Below, one piece after another: positions 9,214 through 17,791 of a stretch of 64,000 bases of DNA. The translations under genes and the position numbers were made by a program. The stretch covers positions 1-64,000 of the forward strand of contig JASBTZ010000013.1 in assembly GCA_030148165.1 (NCBI GenBank). The letters run 5' to 3'. The notes under the pieces are model-generated. The model made no database searches. It saw only the letters and a program-made list of their open reading frames with translations, and had not been told where the DNA came from. Origin of the DNA: Bacteroidota bacterium. GTDB lineage: Bacteria; Bacteroidota; Bacteroidia; Flavobacteriales_D; Crocinitomicaceae. Positions within the stretch are counted from its first letter, which is position 1. Every line of letters starts with the position of its first letter.

Positions 9214-9721
9214 GCTTTGAAATGATATTGGTCGTTGAGTGTCCCTCTACAAATGGAATCGCTACGACTTCGCCGCCGTATGATCGGACTATATCAGATC
9301 CAACGATGTATTTTTTATCATTGGAATCGGTCACATTCGGGTCGTAATCAGCCCCTTTTGCTAAGACTGCTGGCTTAATCGCCTGAATCAAATCGAAAGG
9401 CGTGTCTTCGCTGAACAATATAACCAGATCAACCATTCCCAAGCCGGCAAGTACAAACGCACGATCACTTTCCTCATTTACGGGTCGATCCTTTCCCTTT
9501 CCCTGTTGTCTGATTGATGAATCCGAATTCAAGCCAACAACCAATCTTTGTCCATAAGATGCCGCTTCAGCCAGATAGCTCACGTGACCGCGATGCAGGA
9601 TATCAAAACAACCATTGGTGAAAACCACTTTATCGCCCTTTAATTCCCAACCTCGAATGATAAAGATTGCCTCTTCCAATGAAACGATCTTGTTCACGAT
9701 AAAGTCACTACGTTTCGACAT
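9203..9721 (-). CDS. rfaE2: D-glycero-beta-D-manno-heptose 1-phosphate adenylyltransferase
   Basis: A 172-residue nucleotidyltransferase with the core FTNGCFDILHRGHVSYL, where HRGH corresponds to the HxGH signature of this superfamily. The later segment GLNSDSSIRQQGKGKDRPVN fits the RfaE2/HldE C-terminal family, which activates heptose 1-phosphate with ATP to make ADP-heptose for lipopolysaccharide. It stands alone rather than fused to the RfaE1 kinase domain. It begins 3 bases after the flippase gene and is the last gene of the panC-panD-flippase-rfaE2 run. Other cytidylyltransferases such as glycerol-3-phosphate CTs share the fold, but the length and motifs favour this call. Confidence 0.88.
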   Translation of the reverse strand: MSKRSDFIVNKIVSLEEAIFIIRGWELKGDKVVFTNGCFDILHRGHVSYLAEAASYGQRLVVGLNSDSSIRQQGKGKDRPVNEESDRAFVLAGLGMVDLVILFSEDTPFDLIQAIKPAVLAKGADYDPNVTDSNDKKYIVGSDIVRSYGGEVVAIPFVEGHSTTNIISKLKD

Positions 9722-9724
9722 CTT

Positions 9725-10684
9725 TTAAACTTTAATTCTGCGTTGAATGATAAATAATGAGATTAACCCAAGTACGACGATCAGTAATGTTTGGATCACC
9801 CATACAAATATACCATAAGCAGCGAAATCAATTTCGTATAGGAAAAGTACCTGCGTTACCCAGGCCGGATATGCACCTAGTCCTCCGGGTAATATGGCAA
9901 TGGCAGCAGCGCCAACGATGAATGCCCCGAATACACACTCGATGGGCATATTTTTCGTTTCCTGAAAAGCCTGAGCTGCAACCCAGATCATACCAACGTA
10001 ACAAACCCAAATAAAAATAGTGTGAAGGAGAAAGGCCCATTTCTTTTTCATGGTCCAGATCGATTTCAACCCTTCCAAGAAGCCTTTAATCTTGTCATTC
10101 AGGAATTTTCGAATCTTTTCTACTTTAATGTATAAGACTAATCCGACAGCTCCCATCACAATTCCCGCTCCTCCAATTATCCAGATCCAATTAAATCCGG
10201 ACTGGTCGTTCGTTTCCGTAATTTCTTTGAATTGGTCTGTATTGATCTGCAAATAACCCGAAATAAGAAAAACAAGACCAAGCATGAGCACATCAATAAC
10301 TCTTTCAATGATTATCGTGGCAAATCCTTTCTCAAATGGAACATCTTCAGCGGAGGCTAGTAATCCTGCTCGGGCAACTTCACCTGAACGCGGAACTGTA
10401 TAATTAATAATGTAACCCGACATGACGGAGTAAAATGAACTGCTGAATCGTGGTTTGTAACCCAGCGGTTCGAGAAGGAATAACCAGCGATAAGCTCTGC
10501 TCATGTGACTCAGAACGGCAAGTAAAAGGCTCAAAATCACCCAAAAGTAATTCGCTTCAAAAATGGCGTTGTAGGTCTGATCGACATCCTTCTGAGTAAG
10601 CCCACTGATAAAATACCATGTCAGGTACACACCGATACCGGCAGGTATAATAATCTTTAATGACTTAATGATCTGTCCTTTCAA
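9725..10684 (-). CDS. Flippase-like membrane protein (LPG synthase TM-domain family, UPF0104)
   Basis: A 319-residue integral membrane protein with about eight hydrophobic segments. It carries patterns of the lysylphosphatidylglycerol synthase transmembrane family: MSRAYRWLFLLEPLGYKPRF, the PRSGEVARAGLLASAEDVPFEKGFATIIIERVIDV segment (residues about 99-133), and a late GGLGAYPAWV. It lacks the C-terminal aminoacyl transferase domain, so it is probably a lipid-transporting or otherwise lipid-related membrane protein rather than a synthase. Substrate unknown. It lies 2 bases after panD and 3 bases before rfaE2; in Bacteroidota this family often follows panD. Confidence 0.85.
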   Translation of the reverse strand: MKGQIIKSLKIIIPAGIGVYLTWYFISGLTQKDVDQTYNAIFEANYFWVILSLLLAVLSHMSRAYRWLFLLEPLGYKPRFSSSFYSVMSGYIINYTVPRSGEVARAGLLASAEDVPFEKGFATIIIERVIDVLMLGLVFLISGYLQINTDQFKEITETNDQSGFNWIWIIGGAGIVMGAVGLVLYIKVEKIRKFLNDKIKGFLEGLKSIWTMKKKWAFLLHTIFIWVCYVGMIWVAAQAFQETKNMPIECVFGAFIVGAAAIAILPGGLGAYPAWVTQVLFLYEIDFAAYGIFVWVIQTLLIVVLGLISLFIIQRRIKV

Positions 10685-10686
10685 AC

Positions 10687-11037
10687 TCAGTCTAAACGGT
10701 TAGTGCTCTCATTTGGAAATACAAGAGTTGGTTTGAATGTTTTCGCTTCTTCAAAATCCATAAACCCATAGCCAATAATAATGACAATATCTCCCACTGA
10801 AACGCGTCTTGCGGCCGGTCCATTCATGCATATCTCTCCGGATCCTCTCTCTCCTTTTATTACATAAGTCTCCAACCGCTCTCCATTATTGATGTTCACT
10901 ATTTGGACGCGTTCACCTTCAATAATATTGGCCGCTTCCATAAGATCCTCATCAATTGTAATACTTCCAATATAATTGAGGTCCGCTTGTGTTATTCGAA
11001 CCCGATGAAGTTTTGATTTAACTACTTGTACTAACAT
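10687..11037 (-). CDS. panD: Aspartate 1-decarboxylase
   Basis: Makes beta-alanine from aspartate for pantothenate synthesis. The 116-residue proenzyme has the expected self-cleavage site between Gly24 and Ser25 ([10 protein letters not shown]), which creates the pyruvoyl cofactor. Further family motifs are [20 protein letters not shown] and the [17 protein letters not shown] segment. It is downstream of panC, which supplies the enzyme that uses beta-alanine, and has its own promoter in the gap between them. Confidence 0.97.
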   Translation of the reverse strand: MLVQVVKSKLHRVRITQADLNYIGSITIDEDLMEAANIIEGERVQIVNINNGERLETYVIKGERGSGEICMNGPAARRVSVGDIVIIIGYGFMDFEEAKTFKPTLVFPNESTNRLD

Positions 11038-11056
11038 CTTACCAATGATTGCTTCG

Positions 11057-11085
11057 CAAATTTACGGTATTATTCGCAAATGCAA
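11057..11085 (-). promoter_or_regulatory. Promoter of panD-flippase-rfaE2
   Basis: Read on the minus strand: TTG (11085-11083), 18 bases, then a perfect TAAATTTG (11064-11057), 19 bases before the panD ATG. It lies in the short gap after panC, so panD can be transcribed independently of panC. Confidence 0.55.
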
Positions 11086-11087
11086 GG

Positions 11088-11933
11088 CTATGTAAGTTGC
11101 ATATTATCGATGAGCCGGACCCCATTGCAAAACGCGGCAATGCATGCGCGTGCGCCCGGCACCCATTCGTTCAGGAAACGCAATGTGTGAGGATGTACGA
11201 TTTCGAAGTATTCAAGCTCTAAAGTGGAATTTTCGAAATTTCGCTTAACCATTTCCTTGATTTCGCTAATTGAATGATCTTTTGCAAGTTCCTTTGCTTT
11301 TGAAAGTGAGTTATAGATGACAAGTGCGTCTTGTTTATCCTTCTCACTTAACCTGAAATTACGGCTACTACTGGCTAAACCCGAATTTTCTCTAATAATA
11401 TCACAACCCACTACTTCTTTCTCTAAACCGCATTTTTCGACCATGAACCTCATTATAGCAAGTTGTTGATAATCCTTTTCGCCAAAATAAGCTCTTGTGG
11501 GATGTAAGATTTCATAGAATCGATAGATAACATCTACCACACCTTGAAAATGGCCAGGTCGAAATTCCCCTTCCATCGTTGTTGCTAATTCGCCGAGATC
11601 GATATTTACAGACGTGAAATCCTTCGGATAGACATCATCTACTTCGGGTATAAAAACAATTACCTGACTGCCGTAATGGTCAAGCAGAGCAAGGTCTTCC
11701 TCTATTTTTCGAGGGTATTTCTCTAAATCCTCCGGATTGTTGAATTGTTTCGGATTAACAAAGATGCTCAGCACCGTAATGTCATTCTCCTCGTTCGATC
11801 GGTCGATCAGAGATAAATGCCCATGATGCAACGCTCCCATTGTCGGAACAAAACCAATATTTTGATCCTGGAATTCCGATTGAAGAAAATTCTTTATCGA
11901 ATTTGCTGAATAAAACGTCTTTAATTTACCCAT
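11088..11933 (-). CDS. panC: Pantothenate synthetase
   Basis: Joins pantoate and beta-alanine with ATP to make pantothenate. The 281-residue protein has the signature FVPTMGALHHGHLSLID (HIGH-type ATP site), the pantoate-binding FVNPKQFNNPEDLEKYPR segment, the YFGEKDYQQL motif and SSRNFRLS near the KMSKS-like site. I start at the internal ATG (11933, MGKLKTFYS) because the 8 extra residues from 11957 are not conserved and reach into the divergent promoter region. It diverges from the GT5-like gene and precedes panD. Confidence 0.95.
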   Translation of the reverse strand: MGKLKTFYSANSIKNFLQSEFQDQNIGFVPTMGALHHGHLSLIDRSNEENDITVLSIFVNPKQFNNPEDLEKYPRKIEEDLALLDHYGSQVIVFIPEVDDVYPKDFTSVNIDLGELATTMEGEFRPGHFQGVVDVIYRFYEILHPTRAYFGEKDYQQLAIMRFMVEKCGLEKEVVGCDIIRENSGLASSSRNFRLSEKDKQDALVIYNSLSKAKELAKDHSISEIKEMVKRNFENSTLELEYFEIVHPHTLRFLNEWVPGARACIAAFCNGVRLIDNMQLT

Positions 11934-11972
11934 TTCTCCCCGAGTAGAAAGGCACAAAACTATCCGTTTTTG

Positions 11973-12003
11973 TTGAAGTTCCGCTTTTTTTTCTATATTT
12001 TTG
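11973..12003 (+). promoter_or_regulatory. Promoter of the GT5-like/DUF4270/glmS run
   Basis: TTG at 11973-11975, 20 bases, then a perfect -7 element TATTTTTG at 11996-12003, ending 25 bases before the ATG at 12029. Confidence 0.6.
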
Positions 12004-12028
12004 TAAGGTTAAAATCAATTCACATTTC

Positions 12029-12850
12029 ATGGATAAAAAGAAAGTACTATTTATCTCGCAAGAGGTAGCACCTTTTTTGCCAAAATCTGAAATAGCAACG
12101 TCTATTCGAAATTTAGCTCAGGGGATTCAAGAAGGAGGAAAAGAAATTCGTGTGTTCATGCCTAGATTCGGCGTGATCAATGAAAGAAGACATCAATTGC
12201 ACGAGGTGATACGCTTATCAGGTATGAACATGATCATCGATGATAACGATCATCCGTTAATCATAAAAGTGGCATCTATTTCTGCAGCAAGAATGCAGGT
12301 GTATTTCATTGACAATGAAGAATACTTCAAACGAAAAGCTGTTGTAACGGATGACAAAGACAATGAATTCGAGGATAACGACGAAAGAAGTATGTTCTTT
12401 TGCCGTGGAGTTCTTGAAACAGTAAAGAAACTCGGATGGCAGCCTGATGTTATTCACTGTAATGGATGGATGACATCTTTGATGCCTCTTTATATTAAAG
12501 AACTCTATAAAGACGACCCACATTTCGAAAACACGAAAGTGGTTTATAATATGTTCGACAAAGGCTTTAACACAAATTGGGATGATCGATTTAGTGAAAA
12601 ACTTAAATTTGATGGCTTCTCTGAAGAGGTGGTAAAAGACTTTGAACAGGTAGATTATAAAAGCTTAAGTGAAGCTATTGTGAAATATGTTGACGGTCTG
12701 AGCGTTGGAAGTGAAGAACTAAGCGATGATCTACGTGCTGTATTCGACGGTGCTGACTGTCCAAAACTGGACTTTGTTGCCGAAGAAAGTCACACTAAAG
12801 AGGTCTCGGAATTTTTAGACAAGATAATTGAAGCAGAAGTTTTTATATAA
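12029..12850 (+). CDS. Half-length glycogen/starch-synthase-like protein (GT5 N-terminal domain only)
   Basis: The 273 residues align with the N-terminal Rossmann half of GT5 glycogen synthases: LFISQEVAPFLPKSE, the RVFMPRFGVINERRHQLHEV segment, VIHCNGWMTSLMPLYIK (usual form HANDWHTALVPLYLK) and VVYNMFDKGFN. The C-terminal half that binds ADP-glucose is missing; the full enzyme has about 480 residues. The N-terminal K-x-G-G loop (usually AKTGGLADV) is replaced by LPKSEIATSI. It is therefore unlikely to make glycogen. Similar short proteins stand between panC and a DUF4270 gene in many Bacteroidota (family knowledge), so this is a retained protein, not local decay. Role unknown: regulatory, structural or a new transferase. 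Confidence 0.8.
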   Translation: MDKKKVLFISQEVAPFLPKSEIATSIRNLAQGIQEGGKEIRVFMPRFGVINERRHQLHEVIRLSGMNMIIDDNDHPLIIKVASISAARMQVYFIDNEEYFKRKAVVTDDKDNEFEDNDERSMFFCRGVLETVKKLGWQPDVIHCNGWMTSLMPLYIKELYKDDPHFENTKVVYNMFDKGFNTNWDDRFSEKLKFDGFSEEVVKDFEQVDYKSLSEAIVKYVDGLSVGSEELSDDLRAVFDGADCPKLDFVAEESHTKEVSEFLDKIIEAEVFI

Positions 12851-12854
12851 AAGA

Positions 12855-14168
12855 ATGCTAAACAAACCAACTATGTGGCGGAAAGGTTTATTTCTTTCCG
12901 CTACTTTTTTATTAGCTGTTTTGGTCCTTCCGGCCTGCAAAAAGAAAGAAACTCAGATAGGTGGCAATACCATCGATCAGTCCGAATTATTAAACTCAGG
13001 AGGAATAGACACGTTTTCGTTGACCACCTTCACCATCGAAATAGACTCGGTTGTAACAGACAATGCGGCATATGGAATGCTTGGGTCATATCATGATCCG
13101 GTATTTGGAACCATGAGCGCAGAGATTTACACGCAGTTTAGATTATCCGGATTGAGCCCGAATTTCGGAACGGATCCTATCGTGATCGATTCATTTGTGG
13201 TAGGCCTGGTTTACGCTAATTATTACGGCGAAGTCGGTAATCAGACTTTCGAAGCATATGAAATTAACGATGTCAATGGACTTTCAATGGATACTGCCTA
13301 TTACAACACCTCATCCCTGGCAACTACGGGAACCAATCTCGTTCCGCCTGGTATGGAAGTAATTAATGCGGATCCTGCAGAAGTCACTGTAATAGGTGGA
13401 GACACGGTGGGCTCCCAACTCAGAATTCATTTGGATACGGCATTGGCAAGAACGATGATTGATGAAGCAATCATGAATTCAACTACGTTCGAAAGCAATG
13501 AAAACTTTGTGGATTACTTTAAAGGTCTTCACATTAAGACAATGAATGGGTTCCAGGCTTCAGGAGAAGGGGCAATCTTTTATTTTGACCTGAACGATGC
13601 TTCGTCAAAAATGACTATTTACTATACTCAAAATGGTGATCAGAAAGCCTTTGATTTCTTAATTAATTCACAATGTGTCGATTTCAATCATGTTGAAGTA
13701 GATTATACCATGACGGATGTTGAAAATGTAATTGCAGACACCGTTTCGGGTCAGGATCAGTTTTATGCACAGGCCTTTAAAAGTAGAGCGGTAGTAAGGA
13801 TCCCTGGATTGGATAAAATTCCCGCAAATGCTGTCATACACAAAGCATTATTGGAATTGCCTGTACAATATCAAACAGGAACGGCATATGATCCGGGTGG
13901 CGTATTGACAACTGTTGTTAGAGACCAGGAAGAAAGTGAATTATTCTATGCCATTGCTCCTATTTCTTCTTATGATGACTATAGAAAGAGTTTTATCGTG
14001 GATCTTCGTGGTCAGGTTCAGAACATTATTAATGGCACTACAACTAACGACGATATCATTTTATACCCGAGTCTTTTTATTTCTTCAGCGAGCAGAATTA
14101 TATTCAATGGTCCAGATACCGGTAATAAAGCCAAACCAATACTTACAATCATTTATACTGAATTTTAA
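12855..14168 (+). CDS. DUF4270 lipoprotein
   Basis: A 437-residue exported protein. A hydrophobic signal ends in a lipobox with lipidated Cys28 (VLPACKKKE). The rest is a beta-rich DUF4270 protein, for example GMLGSYHDPVFGTMSAEIYT near the start and the conserved end ILYPSLFISSASRIIFNGPD. The function of DUF4270 is not known; it is found widely in Bacteroidota, often beside the short GT5-like gene. It starts 4 bases after that gene and is followed 6 bases later by glmS, so all three are probably one transcript. ATG 12873 is an alternative start just before the signal; the ATG at 12828 overlaps the upstream gene and is less likely. Confidence 0.88.
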   Translation: MLNKPTMWRKGLFLSATFLLAVLVLPACKKKETQIGGNTIDQSELLNSGGIDTFSLTTFTIEIDSVVTDNAAYGMLGSYHDPVFGTMSAEIYTQFRLSGLSPNFGTDPIVIDSFVVGLVYANYYGEVGNQTFEAYEINDVNGLSMDTAYYNTSSLATTGTNLVPPGMEVINADPAEVTVIGGDTVGSQLRIHLDTALARTMIDEAIMNSTTFESNENFVDYFKGLHIKTMNGFQASGEGAIFYFDLNDASSKMTIYYTQNGDQKAFDFLINSQCVDFNHVEVDYTMTDVENVIADTVSGQDQFYAQAFKSRAVVRIPGLDKIPANAVIHKALLELPVQYQTGTAYDPGGVLTTVVRDQEESELFYAIAPISSYDDYRKSFIVDLRGQVQNIINGTTTNDDIILYPSLFISSASRIIFNGPDTGNKAKPILTIIYTEF

Positions 14169-14174
14169 AGCCTT

Positions 14175-16019
14175 ATGTGTGGAATAGTAGGATATATTGG
14201 AGATAAGGATGCTTATCCTATTCTAATAAAAGGATTAAAAAGACTTGAGTATCGAGGATATGACAGTGCAGGTGTAGCTCTGTTGAGCAACAATAGAATC
14301 AATGTGTATAAAAAACAAGGTAAGGTAGCCAATCTCGAAGATCACGCAACGGATAAGGACACTTCCGGCAACGTTGGTATCGGTCATACACGTTGGGCCA
14401 CGCATGGTGCTCCAAATGATGTTAATGCTCACCCTCACTATTCAGAATCAGAAAATATTGCACTAATCCATAATGGTATCATTGAAAACTACGACTCTAT
14501 TAAACAAGAGTTGATTAATAAGGGCTATTCATTTAAAAGTGATACTGACACGGAAGTACTCTGTTTTTTAATCGATGATATCCAGAAGAATACTGGAGTT
14601 AACATCGGAGAAAGTGTCCGACTGGCTTTGCATCACGTTGTTGGGGCTTATGCCCTGGTTGTGATGTCAAAAGACGATCCGGGAACCTTGATAGCAGCTC
14701 GTAAAAGTAGTCCGTTAGTTGTCGGTCTCGGAAAAGACGGAGACTATTACCTGGCTTCAGATGCGACGCCAATTGTAGAGTATACCAAAAAGGTGGTTTA
14801 TCTGGATGACGAAGAGATCGCTGTGGTTAGACCGGGCGAAGAGCTTAAGATTTATGGTATCGACGACATCGAAAAAACACCTTATATCCAGGAATTGGAG
14901 TTACACCTTGAAGAGCTTGAAAAAGGCGGCTATGATCATTTCATGCTGAAGGAGATTCATGAACAACCCAGATCAATTCGGGATTGCTTCAGAGGTCGAT
15001 TGAACACCGATAGTGGCTGGGTATCACTCGGAGGTATTAAAGAATATGAAAATAAGATAGCCAATGCCGACAGGATCATAATGGTGGCTTGTGGAACATC
15101 CTGGCATGCCGCATTAGTCGGTGAATATTTATTTGAAGATTTGGCGAGAATAAATGTTGAAGTAGAATACGCTAGTGAATTCCGTTATCGTAATCCTATC
15201 ATTACTGAAAATGATGTGGTCATTGCCATCTCTCAGTCAGGTGAAACAGCGGACACCCTGGCTGCATTGGAATTAGCCAAATCAAAAGGAGCTACAATAC
15301 TTGGTATTTGCAACGTAGTCGGATCGTCTATCTCAAGGGTTACTGATGCCGGTTCTTATACGCACGCTGGACCTGAAATTGGTGTTGCTTCAACAAAAGC
15401 GTTCACCGCTCAGGTAACCGTTCTAACACTCATGGCTTTAGCACTTGCCCACAAAAAGGGTACACTGAGTGAAACTAAGTTCAGAACTTTGTTGTCTGAA
15501 TTAGAAGCTATTCCTGAAAAAGTGCAGAAAGTGCTTGATGAAAATGATAAGATCGAATTTATTTCAGGACAGTATAAAGATGCTACAAATGCACTCTATC
15601 TTGGAAGAGGAAACTCATTCCCTGTTGCATTGGAAGGAGCGTTGAAACTAAAAGAGATTTCTTATATCCACGCGGAGGGATACCCTGCTGCAGAAATGAA
15701 GCACGGACCTATTGCTTTAATCGACGAAGAGATGCCTGTTTTTGTTATTGCAACAAAAGGAACTTCGTATGAAAAAGTTGTTTCCAACATTCAGGAGGTG
15801 AAAGCTCGTAAGGGTAAGATCATAGCCATTGTGACAGAAGGAGATACGCAAGTGGCTGAATTAGCTGACCATGTCATCGAAATTCCTGAAACAGACGAAC
15901 ATCTCGTACCTTTACTAGCAACGATTCCATTGCAACTACTTTCGTATCATATAGCTGTTATGAGAGGCTGCAATGTCGATCAACCACGTAACCTTGCCAA
16001 ATCTGTAACGGTTGAGTAA
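14175..16019 (+). CDS. glmS: Glutamine-fructose-6-phosphate aminotransferase (isomerizing)
   Basis: Makes glucosamine 6-phosphate, the first step toward UDP-GlcNAc for peptidoglycan and lipopolysaccharide. The protein has 614 residues, normal length. Catalytic Cys2 (MCGIVGYIGD), the glutaminase motifs RRLEYRGYDSAG-like (KRLEYRGYDSAG) and GHTRWATHGAPN are present. Two SIS domains follow (SQSGETADTLAAL; GRGNSFPVALEGALKLKEISY), ending with the conserved NLAKSVTVE. No ribozyme-like sequence is evident upstream: the gene follows the DUF4270 stop by only 6 bases. Confidence 0.97.
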   Translation: MCGIVGYIGDKDAYPILIKGLKRLEYRGYDSAGVALLSNNRINVYKKQGKVANLEDHATDKDTSGNVGIGHTRWATHGAPNDVNAHPHYSESENIALIHNGIIENYDSIKQELINKGYSFKSDTDTEVLCFLIDDIQKNTGVNIGESVRLALHHVVGAYALVVMSKDDPGTLIAARKSSPLVVGLGKDGDYYLASDATPIVEYTKKVVYLDDEEIAVVRPGEELKIYGIDDIEKTPYIQELELHLEELEKGGYDHFMLKEIHEQPRSIRDCFRGRLNTDSGWVSLGGIKEYENKIANADRIIMVACGTSWHAALVGEYLFEDLARINVEVEYASEFRYRNPIITENDVVIAISQSGETADTLAALELAKSKGATILGICNVVGSSISRVTDAGSYTHAGPEIGVASTKAFTAQVTVLTLMALALAHKKGTLSETKFRTLLSELEAIPEKVQKVLDENDKIEFISGQYKDATNALYLGRGNSFPVALEGALKLKEISYIHAEGYPAAEMKHGPIALIDEEMPVFVIATKGTSYEKVVSNIQEVKARKGKIIAIVTEGDTQVAELADHVIEIPETDEHLVPLLATIPLQLLSYHIAVMRGCNVDQPRNLAKSVTVE

Positions 16020-16365
16020 GACTATCAGTCTCAACGATAAGAACAAAGACTTCTTCCACAGTGTGTACGAAGTCGTGAGACTTATTCCGAAAGGTAGAGT
16101 TACCTCATACGGCGCCATTGCAAAATATTTGGGTTCTGCCCGTTCCAGCCGAATGGTCGGATGGGCTATGAATAATGCACACGATCTAAATGACGTCCCC
16201 GCACATAGGGTAGTAAATAGAAATGGATTGTTAACTGGCAAAATGCATTTCAGCACTCCATTAACCATGGAAAACCTTCTCAAAGAAGAAGGGGTTGTTG
16301 TGTTGAATGATCAGATTGTAAACTTCGCTCAAGTTTACTGGGATCCAAACCGTGAATTATTGTAA
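16012..16365 (+). CDS. Alkyltransferase-like protein (ATL, MGMT family without active cysteine)
   Basis: 117 residues matching the DNA-binding C-terminal domain of O6-alkylguanine-DNA alkyltransferases (IPKGRVTSYGAIAKYLGSARSSRMVG). The acceptor motif PCHR is replaced by Pro63-Ala64-His65-Arg66 (VPAHRVVNRNG). It should recognise O6-alkylguanine without repairing it and, as known for ATLs, probably hands the lesion to nucleotide excision repair. The start is a TTG at 16012, overlapping glmS by 8 bases; no better start exists before the conserved core. Its end overlaps the opposite lipoprotein gene by 9 bases. Confidence 0.88.
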   Translation: MSKTISLNDKNKDFFHSVYEVVRLIPKGRVTSYGAIAKYLGSARSSRMVGWAMNNAHDLNDVPAHRVVNRNGLLTGKMHFSTPLTMENLLKEEGVVVLNDQIVNFAQVYWDPNRELL

Positions 16366-16617
16366 TTCACCAAAAATTTCCATTAGGAATGTATCTTCAT
16401 TCCCTGACAATTTTGCCAAAAAGAAAATTTGTTGTTCAATTTCGCGAATTTCGCTTACCAGATGTTGATCCGGCGAAGAAAAATTACTTTCTTCAATAAG
16501 CGTCATTTGCTCCTTCAACTCTTTCGCCTCCTCAAGGCGTTCCTGATATTCGGATGTACACGAAGTCATGTTCAGTCCGAAAAATAGTAGTAGTACACTA
16601 AAGGTCAAAAACTTCAT
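16357..16617 (-). CDS. Small putative lipoprotein
   Basis: 86 residues with a signal peptide and lipobox ending at Cys20 (GLNMTSCTSEYQ). The mature part is short, charged and predicted helical (YQERLEEAKELKEQM). I do not recognise a family. A near-consensus -7 element (TTACTTTG on the minus strand, 16630-16623) lies only 5 bases before the ATG. Confidence 0.7.
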   Translation of the reverse strand: MKFLTFSVLLLFFGLNMTSCTSEYQERLEEAKELKEQMTLIEESNFSSPDQHLVSEIREIEQQIFFLAKLSGNEDTFLMEIFGELQ

Positions 16618-16777
16618 AGATGCAAAGTAACGACACTATGTTGGATGTCGCAAATAATGTGATAATAACTACGCGATAAATATTCAATAGGTTACACGAA
16701 ATATTCGATGGATCATCGAAAATCGCTTTTTAAGCCCGAAATACCGCTAAAAGCGATAAAGATCTTAAATTCGTAAC

Positions 16778-17791
16778 ATGAATATTGTGACAGGTGGAAC
16801 AGGATTATTAGGCTCACACTTACTCTTTGAGCTTAGCCAGTCTGAGCTGCCTATTAAAGCCATGTATCGTAAAAAAAGTCGGATTGATCTGGTTAAAGCA
16901 GTATTCCAATACTATGACCCGGATAACGGCGATTCAAAATTTCAAAAGATCCAATGGGTAAAAGGAGATATCCTCGACATCCCCTTTCTAGAAGACTTTA
17001 TTGAAGAAGGGTCTACTGTTTATCATTGTGCTGCTTTGGTTTCTTTCAATCGCAAGGATTTTAACGAGTTGTTAGCTATGAACAAAACGGGTACAGAAAA
17101 TATCGTAAATATCTGTTTGTCCCAAAATGCAAAGAAACTTTGCTATGCCAGTTCAACTGCAGCTGTCGTAGGTGACAATACGATTCAGGTCAATGAAAAA
17201 CTTCAATGGAAAAAAACACCGGAAACAAGTTGTTATTCGATATCTAAATATGCCGCTGAACGAGAGGTTTGGAGAGGAATGGAAGAAGGTCTTGATGCCG
17301 TAATTGTTAACCCCTGTGTGATATTGGGCGCCGGGGATTGGAATGAAAGCTCGTTAACAATATTCAAGACGGTGAGTAAGGGACGGTCTTTTTATCCTCC
17401 CGGTTCAAATGCAACCGTTGACGCACGAGATGTTGCAACGATCATGGTAGAGTTGGTTAAAAAGGATATTAGCAACGAACGATTTCTGTGTATCGGATCA
17501 AATCAAAGTTTTAAAGAGCTCATCACAGAGATAGCTGATCAATTAAACGTCAGAAAACCTTCAAAAGTGATCAGTAGATGGCAGGCGAATTTGGTGCGCG
17601 CATTGCTGTCATTTGCTTCGTTATTTACCGGAAAGCGGCCGGCGATGACAAAAGAAACGGTCACCAGTCTGTTTAGTGATAAGCAATACAATAATCAAAA
17701 AATTGTTCAGACCCTTGATTATTCGTTTTATTCACTCAATGAGCAGGTTGAAAATGCTGTTCGCGGTCAAATTCAATCAAAGAATTCGTAA
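16778..17791 (+). CDS. NAD-dependent epimerase/dehydratase family protein
   Basis: A 337-residue extended short-chain dehydrogenase. It has the N-terminal nucleotide motif VTGGTGLLGSHLL, the segment VYHCAALVSF, a Ser-Ser-Thr triad segment (CYASSTAAV) and the catalytic YSISK (Tyr-x-x-x-Lys). The family includes sugar epimerases, dihydroflavonol reductases and 3-beta-hydroxysteroid dehydrogenases; the substrate cannot be told from sequence. A -7-like TAAATTCG lies just upstream (about 16767-16774). It stands alone on the plus strand and overlaps the opposite gene by 19 bases at the 3' end. Confidence 0.88.
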   Translation: MNIVTGGTGLLGSHLLFELSQSELPIKAMYRKKSRIDLVKAVFQYYDPDNGDSKFQKIQWVKGDILDIPFLEDFIEEGSTVYHCAALVSFNRKDFNELLAMNKTGTENIVNICLSQNAKKLCYASSTAAVVGDNTIQVNEKLQWKKTPETSCYSISKYAAEREVWRGMEEGLDAVIVNPCVILGAGDWNESSLTIFKTVSKGRSFYPPGSNATVDARDVATIMVELVKKDISNERFLCIGSNQSFKELITEIADQLNVRKPSKVISRWQANLVRALLSFASLFTGKRPAMTKETVTSLFSDKQYNNQKIVQTLDYSFYSLNEQVENAVRGQIQSKNS

